The notes: a model not told the origin generated them from the sequence alone. 64,000 bases of DNA from JACPUW01 sp049115495 (GCA_049115495.1 JAGDZV010000002.1:372001-436000); one strand, 5' to 3'. Numbered from the stretch's first letter, positions 25,021 to 34,828 are shown. Translations and numbers: made by a program.

Positions 25021-26971
25021 TCGTTTCTGTTTTATCAGTTACTTTATTTGGTGCTGTTTCTTCCAATAAGTCTTCAATGGTATTTCTTGCCACAGCATGA
25101 TAATTGGGTTTTGCTTTGGTGTAAATGTCATTTGCCAAGCTCCATCCTGCTTTGGTTGTAACAAGCTCTCTGTAAATAGGGGTTAAAAATTTTCTTCTTC
25201 CAACATTGATCAAGAAATTTTCCATAGCGCCATATGCGTCTTGATAATTTGAATGAGCGGCCAGCTGATACCATTTACCCAAAATCTCATTATTGGTTGA
25301 GTTTGTAAAATCAAAATAATTATCAACTATTTTAAGTGCATCAGAGTCAGTCGTTTTTGGGATGTTAGCAGCAAAATAAATGTACTCATGGGCTGTCCAT
25401 CCGGTAGTGTCAATTTGTTCAATGGCCATATCTGCCGATTCAAAATAAGAAGCTATATAATCATCAAGCTTAGTGAGCTTGCTAGATTTAATATTTGGAC
25501 AATTATCTGGTAATCCAGGGCCATAGATCCAATCTTCAATTTTGCATGATTCGGCAATGCTTTCGTCTTTAGAAAGCAGGTTTTCCTGTAAATAATTTAT
25601 AAACCTTTCAGTGGTCATTACCTTAAAAGCGTTGGTTTCAAAGTAGTTTTTCAAAAAGTTGTCAAAAGTTTCTCTACCGTAACTTTCTTCAAGCATTCTT
25701 AAAAATAAATAGCCTTTGTCATAAGCAATGGCGCTCAATCCATCGTCTGGGTTTCTGCCTTCAAGGTCAAGTTTTAAGTGTGTGTCTTCCATGGCATTAT
25801 CAGCTTCAAAATCTTCCAATTCGCCCAAAAGGCCTTGGAAACTTAATAGTGCCAGCATTTCAGAATATTCGCGTCCGTACACTTCTTCCATAATGCGTTG
25901 TTCAAAGTATACCGTAAAGCCTTCGTTTAGCCAAAAGTCATTCCAGGTAGCGTTTGTAACCAAATTACCACTCCAACTGTGGGCCAGCTCGTGCGCAATC
26001 AAGGCCGTTAAACTTCTGTCACCAGCAATAATGGTTGGTGTAGCAAAAGTTAAACGAGGGTTTTCCATACCCCCAAAAGGAAAACTAGGTGGTAGAAATA
26101 CAACATCATAGCGCTCCCATGCGTATTGACCGTAAAGGCCTTCAGCTTTCTCAAGCATGGTTTGCATTTCACCTAACTCGTATTCTGCCGCTTCAATTAA
26201 GGCAGGTTCAGCGTAAACTCCAGTTCTATCGCCAATTCCTCTAAACTCAAGATCGCCGCAAACCAATGCCATTAAATATGATGGTACCGGTTGGCTCATT
26301 TTAAAATTATAAGTATTGTCTTCTGATTTCTCGGTTGGGTTAGATGCACTCATAGCTGCGAGCAATCCATCAGGCGTAGTCACAGTAGCTTCGTAAGTGT
26401 AGCGTACACCAGGCCCATCTTGACAAGGAATCCAAGTTCTTGCCAAAATAGCTTGTGATTGTGTGAAAAAGAATGGATGCTTTTTTCCTTGGGTTTGCGA
26501 AGGTTCAAGCCACATTAAAGCTTCAGCACCTGGGGTAGTTTTGTATTGTATTGAAACGGATTTTGTGTTTTCTTCAAGCTCAATGGTTAGCGGAGAACCA
26601 AAGGTTTCATCAAAATCACCAACAGAGTAATAGGCCGCATCTTCATTTTCATTAAGCCATACTTTTTCAATTTGTAGCGCTTTGGTATCAAAAACTATCT
26701 GCTTGGCATTTTCTGCCTGGTATATTTCCCAATGGGCAACGCCACTCAGCGTTCTTGATTCAAAATCAATATCAAGAGTAAGGTTCAAATGGTTAACCTT
26801 GGCTTCATTAGGTCTTGCATAAGAATGCGGATCGGCAACTACAATGGTCTCATCTTTTGAGCTATCAATGGTTACAGTCTCATTTTCAGTTGTTTTCGGT
26901 ACTTCTGAATTTGATTTACAAGAAACAATAAACAGCGATACTATGGCTGTGGTAATAAGGTGAAAACGCAT
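25013..26971 (-). CDS. M1-family aminopeptidase, lipoprotein
   Basis: A 652-residue zinc aminopeptidase. I use ATG 26971, which gives a lipoprotein signal (LFIVSC); a longer frame starts at 27001. Catalytic motif HELAHSW is at 327-331 with Glu328, and the third zinc ligand is Glu350 in LNEGFTVYF. The upstream GGMENPRLTF segment is the substrate-recognition GxMEN. The layout is that of leukotriene A4 hydrolase-like M1 enzymes (about 600 residues). It would trim peptides in the periplasm. The gene is followed with an 8-base overlap by the transporter. Confidence 0.94.
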   Translation of the reverse strand: MRFHLITTAIVSLFIVSCKSNSEVPKTTENETVTIDSSKDETIVVADPHSYARPNEAKVNHLNLTLDIDFESRTLSGVAHWEIYQAENAKQIVFDTKALQIEKVWLNENEDAAYYSVGDFDETFGSPLTIELEENTKSVSIQYKTTPGAEALMWLEPSQTQGKKHPFFFTQSQAILARTWIPCQDGPGVRYTYEATVTTPDGLLAAMSASNPTEKSEDNTYNFKMSQPVPSYLMALVCGDLEFRGIGDRTGVYAEPALIEAAEYELGEMQTMLEKAEGLYGQYAWERYDVVFLPPSFPFGGMENPRLTFATPTIIAGDRSLTALIAHELAHSWSGNLVTNATWNDFWLNEGFTVYFEQRIMEEVYGREYSEMLALLSFQGLLGELEDFEADNAMEDTHLKLDLEGRNPDDGLSAIAYDKGYLFLRMLEESYGRETFDNFLKNYFETNAFKVMTTERFINYLQENLLSKDESIAESCKIEDWIYGPGLPDNCPNIKSSKLTKLDDYIASYFESADMAIEQIDTTGWTAHEYIYFAANIPKTTDSDALKIVDNYFDFTNSTNNEILGKWYQLAAHSNYQDAYGAMENFLINVGRRKFLTPIYRELVTTKAGWSLANDIYTKAKPNYHAVARNTIEDLLEETAPNKVTDKTETNG

Positions 26972-27393
26972 TTTATAGATTTGATTTTGAAAGTGGCACA
27001 AAATAATTGGAATTAAGCTGAATTTGAAGCCTTATGGAAAAGAAAGACAAAAAGAAGATTAATTGCGCCCCTCATAAGTTTAGCGCGAAACCAAGTGTTA
27101 ATTTAGGATATATGATGAAGATGCTATTTGGATAAAGGAACACTGGTATTTTTTATTTTAAGGATTTACACTTGTAATGGAATAAATAGTATGAGTTAAA
27201 TGCTTGATAGTAAGTGATTTAATACTATGTTGACGCCTAGGCTCTTATTTTGAAGCATACGCAAGTTTCTTACTATCGTATTTTGAGATTAAAATAGTGA
27301 ATAAAAGATGTGAACCCTTAGTGTACATTGTACACTATCTTTCTTTACTTTGCTGTTGATTTAGAATTAACTTGTAATTCAAAACTCAAAATT
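26972..27393. promoter_or_regulatory. Intergenic region with palindrome at 27321-27335 and -7 element before the glucan phosphorylase
   Basis: A 422-base gap between the divergent M1 and phosphorylase genes. It has no gene-like frame. GTGTACATTGTACAC (27321-27335) is a perfect 7-1-7 palindrome. A -7-like TTACTTTG follows at 27346-27353, near the Bacteroidota consensus TAnnTTTG, with a TTG of a possible -33 element lying inside the palindrome. A regulator bound there would block the promoter. The remaining sequence shows nothing. Confidence 0.5.
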
Positions 27394-29007
27394 ATGAGCA
27401 ATAACAAACCAAAAGTGGCTTATTTCTGTATGGAATATGCCCTTGAAAGCGATTTTAAACAATATGCGGGTGGACTTGGGATTTTGGCAGGTGATTACCT
27501 AAAAGGAGCCAAACAATATGATTTTCCAGTAATAGGTGTTGGTATACTTTGGAAACAAGGATATAGTGATCAAATGGTAGGAAAAGATGGCACGCCATAT
27601 GATACTTACCACAACTATAAATATGATTTTTTAGAAGATACGGGTGTTACCGTAACTGTACAAATACAAGGCGAAGATGTTGCTTGTAAGGTCTGGAAAA
27701 CAACTGAGCATGGCAATAATCCAATTTATTTATTAGATACCGATATTCCAGACAATCCACATGCTTGGACCACAGGTCAGCTCTACGGCTGGTTTGGTGA
27801 AGAGCGTGTAGCACAAGAGATTGTATTAGGTATTGGCGGTGTAAGAGCGCTTAGAGCACTTGGGGTAGATGTAGATATTTACCATTTTAATGAAGGACAT
27901 GCCCTTTTTGCAGGCTTTGAACTTTTGAGAGAAGAAATGGAAAACAACGGATTGAGCTACGAAAAGGCTTTTGAAGTTGTGAAGAATAAAACCGTATTTA
28001 CAACACACACGCCTGTAATTCAAGGTAACGAGAGCCACCCAATTAGTAGATTGACTTACATGGGGGCTAATTTGCATTTAACCGAAACACAATTAGAAGA
28101 ATTAGGTGGTAGCCCATTCAATATGACGGTTGGTGCCTTAAGGTTATCAAAAAAATCAAATGCGGTAGCGCAACTACATGGCGAAACAGCCAACAAAATG
28201 TGGGAACACGTTGAAGGCCGAAGTGAGATAGTGGGTATTACCAATGCCATTCACCAACCTACATGGGTTGACGATAATATGCTAAAAGCTGCGGAAAACG
28301 GAGCTGATGTTTGGGAACCGCATATGGCCAATAAGCGTGGACTTATCAAGTTTGTTGAAGAAAGAAATGGTGTTACGCTTGATGAAAACAAATTGATTAT
28401 CGGTTTCTCAAGAAGAGCCGTTCCTTACAAAAGAAGTGATCTGATTTTCCAAAACCCAGAGGTGGCAGAAGAGATTTTTGGAACAGGAAAAGTGCAGATT
28501 GTATTCTCTGGTAGAGCGCATCCGCTTGACGATAATGGAAAGCAAATTGTAAAAACACTAGTTGATTGGAGTAAGAAATATCCAAATTCAGTAGTGTTCT
28601 TAGAAAACTATGACATGACCATTGGTGCATGGCTTACAAGGGGTAGTGATGTTTGGCTAAACAACCCACGTAGACCAAAAGAAGCAAGTGGAACTTCAGG
28701 TATGAAAGCCAGTATGAACGGTGTACTAAACTTTAGTGTACTTGATGGCTGGTGGCCAGAAGCTTGTAACCATGGCGAAAACGGTTGGCAAATTGGTAAT
28801 GCTTTTGAATCTGAAGATGTAGTTGCTCAGGATGATAATGACAGAGCATCAATGTTTGACGTATTGCTAAATGAAGTAATACCAACCTATTATGACAATA
28901 AGGATAAGTGGAAACAAATGATGCGAAATAGCATTGTGGATACCAAAGATCAGTTTAACGTAAAACGTATGCTCGAAGAATATTACGAGCTACTGTATAA
29001 AGCATAA
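27394..29007 (+). CDS. Alpha-glucan (glycogen) phosphorylase, short form
   Basis: A 537-residue GT35 phosphorylase. I use ATG 27394; an extension from 27328 would lie over the promoter. The N-terminal AYFCMEYALESDFKQYAGGLGILAGDYLKGAKQ and later FNEGHALFAG segments are family blocks, and the PLP-binding site is EASGTSGMKA with Lys438. The length is that of the short archaeal and bacterial forms lacking the large N-terminal extension. It cleaves alpha-1,4 glucan with phosphate to release glucose 1-phosphate. Other glycogen genes are not adjacent. A strong terminator follows. Confidence 0.93.
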   Translation: MSNNKPKVAYFCMEYALESDFKQYAGGLGILAGDYLKGAKQYDFPVIGVGILWKQGYSDQMVGKDGTPYDTYHNYKYDFLEDTGVTVTVQIQGEDVACKVWKTTEHGNNPIYLLDTDIPDNPHAWTTGQLYGWFGEERVAQEIVLGIGGVRALRALGVDVDIYHFNEGHALFAGFELLREEMENNGLSYEKAFEVVKNKTVFTTHTPVIQGNESHPISRLTYMGANLHLTETQLEELGGSPFNMTVGALRLSKKSNAVAQLHGETANKMWEHVEGRSEIVGITNAIHQPTWVDDNMLKAAENGADVWEPHMANKRGLIKFVEERNGVTLDENKLIIGFSRRAVPYKRSDLIFQNPEVAEEIFGTGKVQIVFSGRAHPLDDNGKQIVKTLVDWSKKYPNSVVFLENYDMTIGAWLTRGSDVWLNNPRRPKEASGTSGMKASMNGVLNFSVLDGWWPEACNHGENGWQIGNAFESEDVVAQDDNDRASMFDVLLNEVIPTYYDNKDKWKQMMRNSIVDTKDQFNVKRMLEEYYELLYKA

Positions 29008-29028
29008 GGTGAGAGTGTAGAGTTTTTT

Positions 29029-29062
29029 AAGCCCGTTATTGTTCGCGATAACGGGCTTTTTT
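29029..29062 (+). terminator. Rho-independent terminator after the phosphorylase
   Basis: AAGCCCGTTAT (29029-29039) pairs with ATAACGGGCTT (29048-29058) around an 8-base loop, followed by a T-run to 29062. It also has A's on the other side, but the nearest gene it serves is the phosphorylase. Confidence 0.85.
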
Positions 29063-29108
29063 GGTTTTGGGCCAACCCCTTCAAAGCTGTCTAAAAAGTC
29101 TTACCACA

Positions 29109-29210
29109 TTTCAAACTTTTTGTCCCGACCAATTCGGGGGCTTTGGAAACTGTTTGAAAGTGTTGTACTTCAATGTTCAAGATCCTGAATCAAGTTCAGG
29201 ATGACTTTTT
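29109..29210. repeat. Intergenic inverted repeats
   Basis: Two structures lie in the gap before the DUF1573 gene. TTTCAAAC (29109-29116) pairs with GTTTGAAA (29152-29159) and encloses CCCGA/TCGGG (29124-29138). Then ATCCTGAA (29182-29189) pairs with TTCAGGAT (29195-29202), followed by T's, which could be a second terminator. Short inverted repeats like this are common between genes in this phylum. Confidence 0.55.
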
Positions 29211-29301
29211 TATTTCTTTTTGACGGTGTTCAAATATGCAATCATTACCATTAGCTTTTGGTTAAGCTAATAAGCCTTATTTGAATTCATACTTTTGAAA
29301 T

Positions 29302-29685
29302 ATGAAAGCATCTGTTTTACTTATCTCCTTATTTGTTTTAGCAGGAGCCAAAATTGATTTCGAAAAGAAGAAACATGATTTTGGTGAGGAGCCGTTTAGA
29401 GGAAAAGTAGAGCATGCTTTTGAGTTCACCAATACAGGCGATGCACCTTTGGTAATTGAAACCCACGAAACATCCTGCCACTGCACTTCTGCACATTATG
29501 ATAAAGCTCCAATAATGCCCGGCCAAAAAGGGCAAATACTTGTAAAATACGATGCTACTAAAGTTGGCGCCTTCTTTAGAAAAGTAACTGTTTACACCAA
29601 TGCTGGCAAGCAAACCCTCACCATCAAAGGCGAAATCACAAAAGGCAAAGGCAAGGTAAATCCATTGACAGGGGAGGTGGAATAG
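29302..29685 (+). CDS. DUF1573 domain protein
   Basis: A 127-residue secreted protein: signal peptide (MKASVLLISLFVLAGA), then an immunoglobulin-like domain starting DFEKKKHDFGEEPFRGKVEHAFEFTNTG, the DUF1573 signature, with a Cys-rich THETSCHCTSAHY loop and a YDATKVGAFFRKVTVYTN strand. Such domains are widespread in Bacteroidota envelopes; their partners are largely unknown. It stands alone, between a terminator-rich region and convergent T9SS genes. Confidence 0.9.
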   Translation: MKASVLLISLFVLAGAKIDFEKKKHDFGEEPFRGKVEHAFEFTNTGDAPLVIETHETSCHCTSAHYDKAPIMPGQKGQILVKYDATKVGAFFRKVTVYTNAGKQTLTIKGEITKGKGKVNPLTGEVE

Positions 29686-29997
29686 CACCTGTCTATCGTC
29701 TGGCAAGTATAGCCAGCCTTGCAGGTGTTATCTGACGTTTTATTAGTTTAAAGCTAGCAAAGTTTAAGGTTTAAAGGGGTGACTCAACTTCTGACGTTTG
29801 TTTTATAGGGAGTTTTTTTGTTTAGAGTCAAATGTCCAAGGTCTCATGTCAGATTCTGTTTCTCATGGTTAAAACCGAAGTGCTGTATGTTTTTCAATCA
29901 ATAACCACAAATCGATATTCGAAATTCTTTGTACTGTGGTTCGATATTCCACCGCCTTTTTCATTTTACATTTTGAATTGCGCGGTTTTAAATTGAA
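29686..29997. other. Intergenic region with hairpin at 29686-29727
   Basis: The 312 bases between the DUF1573 gene and the convergent T9SS lipoprotein gene hold no gene. CACCTG (29686-29691) and CAGGTG (29722-29727), with CTGGC (29700-29704) and GCCAG (29712-29716), form a nested hairpin just after the DUF1573 stop, possibly a terminator without a clear T-run. Nothing else is recognised. Confidence 0.45.
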
Positions 29998-30861
29998 TTA
30001 CTTCACAAACTTCACCACTTGTTTCTCCTTGCTTTTTAGATCAATAATGGTGAGCAAATAGCTGCCTGATTCAAGCTCTGATGTGTTCATCTCAAATGAT
30101 TCACATTTGCAACGATCATCGAATTTTACCTGTCCGCCCATATCGGTTATAAAAAACTTGTACTTGCTTTTGCCGGGAAAAGTAATAGTGGCTTTATCCG
30201 TTACTGGGTTTGGTGATAAACTTGCTTCTAAGCCTTCTACAATTATGTCAATCGGCTCATCTTCTGCGGATGCAGCTGTATCAGTTTCTAATTCACTTTC
30301 AGAATTATCTAAAATGTTTTTGACAGTAGCTTTTTCAAGAATAGGCTCAAATAGTGCTTTAACGAGCTTTTTGTCGGTTATTATGCCAATGCCTTCTGCA
30401 GAACATTTAGTTAAATATGATGGCCTTTCCAATGGGTTTTTTATGTAATAAGATAGCGTATCGTCAAGGGAGCGCATTTGCTTTTCAAACTCTAAAAAGC
30501 CTTTTATCTCTTCTCCATTAATCTCAAATGCATTAAACAAAAAAACAGAATCAGGTAAGATTGTGCTCATGTAATAAGTGCCTCTATATCTATATACAAG
30601 CCCACTGTAAACCACATCACCTAATTCGTTGGTGATATTTGTGGTTTTATCTGTGTTGTCATAGTCTAAAATATAAGATTGTTTGCCTGCTTCGCTTTCA
30701 ATCATAAGCTCACCACCAACTCTTTTTGCAAAATTGATGGGTCTATCATTAAGCGCTTCGGTAAAGTAGCTTAAAATAGGATCATGCTTATCTTTTTTAG
30801 TGCTCTCATTACAAGCGGTTAAGACTACAAATACAAAAAGGAAGAAACCTATTATTCTCAT
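29998..30861 (-). CDS. Lipoprotein-signal protein with T9SS C-terminal domain
   Basis: A 287-residue protein. It combines a lipobox (VVLTAC, Cys17) with a type IX sorting domain at the end (LEASLSPNPVTDKATITF to SGSYLLTIIDLKSKEKQVVKFVK). The middle is a unique region of short strands and acidic linkers. T9SS cargo normally has a type I signal peptide, so a lipoprotein signal on the same protein is unusual. Its ATG overlaps the stop codon of the gene upstream by one base (ATGATAA-type), so the two are coupled. Function unknown; probably exposed at the surface. Confidence 0.8.
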   Translation of the reverse strand: MRIIGFFLFVFVVLTACNESTKKDKHDPILSYFTEALNDRPINFAKRVGGELMIESEAGKQSYILDYDNTDKTTNITNELGDVVYSGLVYRYRGTYYMSTILPDSVFLFNAFEINGEEIKGFLEFEKQMRSLDDTLSYYIKNPLERPSYLTKCSAEGIGIITDKKLVKALFEPILEKATVKNILDNSESELETDTAASAEDEPIDIIVEGLEASLSPNPVTDKATITFPGKSKYKFFITDMGGQVKFDDRCKCESFEMNTSELESGSYLLTIIDLKSKEKQVVKFVK

Positions 30862-32717
30862 TATTCTACAATAAATTGTTTGCTAGTGCTAAAACCTTTG
30901 TCTCCTTTAATAGTAATAAGGTAAGTGCCAGCCTGTAGTGTAGAAGTATTGAAACTGAATTCGTTGGTCCCTTTTTTAGTCTTAACTCTATTATAGATGT
31001 GTCCAACCAATTGACCGTTCGTGCTATAAATATCATAACTCATGTATTGCGTTTGGTCAAGCTCAAAGGTTACAAAAGCAATATTCTGATTAACAGGATT
31101 AGGGAAAACTGCAGCCGAATTATAAGTATTTGTTTCTGGGGTGCTATTGTAGCCATATTTCTGAATTTCGGCAACCCAAGTACCGTATTCAGTACCTACA
31201 CCTGAGCTACTTTTACCAAATGTTCCCGCCATCCAACAAATGCCTATTTCATCAAATTTGGGTTGCATGCCAATGTAATCGCCCCAACGTTCAGCACCGC
31301 CAAGTATGTTTATGTTCTCTTTGCCTTCTCTTACATATTTGTAATTGCTGAGGGAGTTTCCGTTATAGTAAGCCACACCACATCCAGGGTAAATGGTGCT
31401 TGATGAGTGGTTCATGCACAATATGGCTTCAAAATTTTCATCATCGCCAACCCAAGCCAAACCCGGATAGCCAAATTCTAGAGAATCGTTGCCATAAATG
31501 GTGCCTTTTAAGCTTGGATTTGAGCTTACACTGCTAATATGACCGAAATAAATGGCTGCAAAGTTGTTTGATGTATCAATGCTGTTTAATGCAAAAACGA
31601 TTTCATTACCTTCTAAAAAGCCATCGAGCACTCTGGCATCATTGGTTTGTAGTTCAAGGGCCGTTTGATTTTGTGATGCATTTGGCGGAACGCCATAGGC
31701 CACATCAGAAATCAGATAGTCAACAATCAGCTTTGTGTTTTCATCATCTTGTGTTCCTGTTATTTCTAAGAAGAAAATGGTATCATTTTCAAGATCAAAA
31801 TTTCTTGTAGAAAGAAAGTACATGTTAGGCCCGTAAATATCTGACCCACCTTTAACCGGATGAAGGTTTCTAATTGGCTTATTACCAAAGTTGATATCGC
31901 TCCAAAGTTTAGTTTCTATTTCATCGCCATTATAACCATCTTCAAGGTTAACTTGCCAAATTACGGTTTGTTTAAATGTTTGTCTCCAATCTTCGCCAGG
32001 CTCACGGTCTCTTAACAAATTGATGGTGTAAAATAGTTCGTCGCCTGTTAAAGAGATCATTGGGTAATCGCTCCAGCTATCATCATCAAGTGGATTGCCG
32101 GGTAAAGTGTAGAGATTCCAGCCATCTGTAGGATCATTAGTTTTTGAAAAACCTATAGTCAATACAGTTTCATCAGGGTTTGATCCGTTAAGGTAAGTCA
32201 TTACAAATCGATCGTTATTTGGGTCATAAATAACCCTTGGATCATATTTTCTAAATTCAACTTCTAATTCTTGGCCAATAGCATTTAGGCTTTTACCTTC
32301 CAACAAATTACCATCGGTATCATAAACATGAAAAGTACTGTTTATGCAGCTTATAATCATACCACCGTTACTTATAGCCATGCTGTTATCATTTGGAATA
32401 CCGCGATAGGGGTTTGCTTTAAAATTTCTTAGCACAAAAGGTGTAGGAGGAGTTGATCTTTTATTGGCGATATTGCTAGAGCCATACTTCTTCTCAGGCA
32501 TGCCATCTTTTAACAATTCTAAATACGCTCTGGTAGACTCTGTTCCTGGCGTAGGAGCTTCTAGATGTCTTAGCACAGGGGCAAAATCGTCTTCTATTTC
32601 ATGTAAAACTACTTCACCAGCTTTTTTGAAAGTGAAGTGGGTTTGTGTTGGGCTTTGTGCTAAAGCAGCTATTGTACAAAGCACTAATGATAAGGAGAGC
32701 AGAGCGTTCTTTTTCAT
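30861..32717 (-). CDS. T9SS-secreted protein of unknown function
   Basis: A 618-residue protein with a signal peptide (MKKNALLSLSLVLCTIAALAQS) and a type A sorting domain (NSAAVFPNPVNQNIAFVTFE to LQAGTYLITIKG). The middle contains propeller-like or exo-enzyme-like segments such as YDPRVIYDPNNDRFVMTYLNGSNPDETVLTIGFSKT and DSWSDYPMISLTGDELFYTINL, which resemble sialidase/BNR-like repeats, but no catalytic site is clear. Stop and next ATG overlap by one base, so it is the first gene of a two-gene T9SS unit. Confidence 0.8.
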   Translation of the reverse strand: MKKNALLSLSLVLCTIAALAQSPTQTHFTFKKAGEVVLHEIEDDFAPVLRHLEAPTPGTESTRAYLELLKDGMPEKKYGSSNIANKRSTPPTPFVLRNFKANPYRGIPNDNSMAISNGGMIISCINSTFHVYDTDGNLLEGKSLNAIGQELEVEFRKYDPRVIYDPNNDRFVMTYLNGSNPDETVLTIGFSKTNDPTDGWNLYTLPGNPLDDDSWSDYPMISLTGDELFYTINLLRDREPGEDWRQTFKQTVIWQVNLEDGYNGDEIETKLWSDINFGNKPIRNLHPVKGGSDIYGPNMYFLSTRNFDLENDTIFFLEITGTQDDENTKLIVDYLISDVAYGVPPNASQNQTALELQTNDARVLDGFLEGNEIVFALNSIDTSNNFAAIYFGHISSVSSNPSLKGTIYGNDSLEFGYPGLAWVGDDENFEAILCMNHSSSTIYPGCGVAYYNGNSLSNYKYVREGKENINILGGAERWGDYIGMQPKFDEIGICWMAGTFGKSSSGVGTEYGTWVAEIQKYGYNSTPETNTYNSAAVFPNPVNQNIAFVTFELDQTQYMSYDIYSTNGQLVGHIYNRVKTKKGTNEFSFNTSTLQAGTYLITIKGDKGFSTSKQFIVE

Positions 32718-32780
32718 AAGGCCGAAACTATGAATTTTAGCGTTTAATTTAATGCGCTTTGGAAAATTTTGAGTTTCAAA

Positions 32781-34133
32781 TCACCACTCAAAAGGCATTT
32801 GGTCATTCTCATGCCAGTCAAACATTACCCACTTTGTAGTTTTTGATTTAATCTTGAAATTATCGGCAATGCGTTTGCCAACCCACCAAACTATTTCATT
32901 GTTGAGTTCAATTACTAGGCTCTTTTCTTTTTCCAAGGTATTTAGCTTGCCATCTGAGAATAAATCGCTTAAAAGTTTTTGCCCTTTTAGCCCAAATGGA
33001 CGCATTTTATCTCCTGTTCTTACACTCCTTAGCAAAAGAGAATCAATTCTTTCAACTTGATCAAGGCTTATGAAAGCCAAGTGTGGCTTACTCAAATTTT
33101 CCTTTTTTAATTCAGGGTTTATTTGCCAAGAAAGATTGCCAAGGCTAGTTTTCTTAATTCCATTAATCCCTATATCAATAGGCTTATTAATTACTGTAGT
33201 TGTATCTTTTTTTGATAGAAGTATTTTATTACGAGCATTAATAAGCCTGTGTTTATCAGTAGAAGCTTCTGCTGACGCTGTTCCTTTTAAAACATCTAGT
33301 ATGGCCGTTTCAGAAAAGCCTAAAGGTAAAAGATGTTCTAGAAAAGCGTTTTCTTTAGAAGGGTTAACTACTGAAATGTCTGCCTGCCACCAACCTTTTT
33401 TATTGAATTGCCAAAACGTTGACTTTGACTTTTTAATGGCATCAAAATAGAATGCGTTTATTCTTGCAAATCGCTTGCTATGTTCAAGGAGGGTGTTGTT
33501 AAAGCCAGTATTGATTTCAGTTAATACAGGACTTACATGGTGCCTTATTTTATTTCTAGCGTACTTGTCGCTATGGTTAGAACTATCGCTTCTATAAAGT
33601 TGAGTTTTTGATTTTAAGTATTCTAAAACTTCGTTAGTGCTAATGCACATTATGGGTCTAATAATCCTTCCGTTTTTTTGCGGAATACCCGAAATGCCTT
33701 TTAAACCAGCTCCTTTTGTAAGGTTATAAATTATGGTTTCAGCATTATCGTTAGCGGTATGGGCGGTTGCAATTTTATTAATTGCTAACTCTTGGCTTAG
33801 TGATTCAAACCAGTCATATCTAATTCTTCGGGCGGCAAGCTGCACAGATTCACCTTTTTGTAGTTGATTTTTGGTGTCAACCGATTTGCAATAAAAAGCG
33901 AGGCTTTCGCTTTTGGCAAAATCCCGAACAAAAGCTTCGTCACCATTACTTTCTTGGTCTCGCAAATTGAAATTTACATGGGCTAAAACTACTTTAAAGC
34001 CAAGCTCCTTTAAAAGTAAGGTCATTGCAACAGAGTCCTTTCCGCCTGAAATGGCACAAATTACTTTTTCACCCACTTTTAATAGAGAATTCTCATCAAT
34101 CCACTCTTTTACTTTCTTTACAATTTGTTTCAA
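32781..34133 (-). CDS. tilS: tRNA(Ile)-lysidine synthetase TilS
   Basis: A 450-residue protein that converts C34 of the CAU-anticodon isoleucine tRNA into lysidine. The PP-loop is SGGKDS at 29-34 with a conserved HxNxxLR-like block (AHVNFNLRDQES) and the AHTANDNAETIIYNL region. The C-terminal half holds the TilS substrate-binding domain (RSVRTGDKMRPFGLKGQKLLSDLF). The start codon is TTG; no ATG fits in frame upstream. It is essential in bacteria with this tRNA. Divergent from the next gene. Confidence 0.95.
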   Translation of the reverse strand: MKQIVKKVKEWIDENSLLKVGEKVICAISGGKDSVAMTLLLKELGFKVVLAHVNFNLRDQESNGDEAFVRDFAKSESLAFYCKSVDTKNQLQKGESVQLAARRIRYDWFESLSQELAINKIATAHTANDNAETIIYNLTKGAGLKGISGIPQKNGRIIRPIMCISTNEVLEYLKSKTQLYRSDSSNHSDKYARNKIRHHVSPVLTEINTGFNNTLLEHSKRFARINAFYFDAIKKSKSTFWQFNKKGWWQADISVVNPSKENAFLEHLLPLGFSETAILDVLKGTASAEASTDKHRLINARNKILLSKKDTTTVINKPIDIGINGIKKTSLGNLSWQINPELKKENLSKPHLAFISLDQVERIDSLLLRSVRTGDKMRPFGLKGQKLLSDLFSDGKLNTLEKEKSLVIELNNEIVWWVGKRIADNFKIKSKTTKWVMFDWHENDQMPFEW

Positions 34134-34211
34134 ACCATTGCGAAATTAAGTGTAGTTCGCACACATTAACTAAATACTAACTTCGATGCTTAATTCGTTC
34201 ACGTTTGCATT

Positions 34212-34778
34212 ATGAAAAATCTATTCACCGTCTTTTTCCTTTTCATTTCTTCATTTTCATTTTCGCAAAAAAGTGTTTTTGACTTTGGGTTGCCAATAAA
34301 TTTAGGGAACAACTTTATGAATCAAAGCTACATTGGTGTAGCACAATTGGGTTTCGCAACTGAAGTTGGCACGGCCAAGGCTTTTCCTTTTATACCCCGA
34401 GTTGATCTTACTTATCACAGTGCCCAAAGGCAGGCTTTTCAAGGGTATAGTGCTTTTACAGGCAGTATAATTTCACTTAGATTTCTTGGTACTACCAAGG
34501 TAGGTTTAACATCCGATCTTGATTTTGTTGCAGGTTTAGGTTTAAGTGCAAGAAGAACAGCCGTTCGCTTTGTGCAAAATGGTTTAGACGGAAGTGAATC
34601 TTTCATACAATTTGGTTTTGATACCAATTTTGGCTTTCGCTATCGCTTCAAAGAAAACTTCTTCGGACAGTTGATGCATAATTTCACTTATCTCGTTCCA
34701 AATTCAAATCAGCCCTTGCGTGTACCTTACAACACCAACTTACCTTCAATACTTGTAGGAGTAGGGTTCAATTTTTAG
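34212..34778 (+). CDS. Outer-membrane beta-barrel protein
   Basis: A 188-residue protein with signal peptide (MKNLFTVFFLFISSFSFSQ). The mature part has alternating hydrophobic strands separated by turns and ends in a strand with terminal Phe (LVGVGFNF), the pattern of small outer-membrane barrels of eight strands. No known channel or enzyme motif is visible. Near-palindromic spacing to tilS is divergent and probably shares regulatory space. Function unknown. Confidence 0.7.
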   Translation: MKNLFTVFFLFISSFSFSQKSVFDFGLPINLGNNFMNQSYIGVAQLGFATEVGTAKAFPFIPRVDLTYHSAQRQAFQGYSAFTGSIISLRFLGTTKVGLTSDLDFVAGLGLSARRTAVRFVQNGLDGSESFIQFGFDTNFGFRYRFKENFFGQLMHNFTYLVPNSNQPLRVPYNTNLPSILVGVGFNF

Positions 34779-34828
34779 TTTAAAATCAATTTTGAACTGT
34801 ATTTCACTATTTGCGTTTTTTTGCAGAT

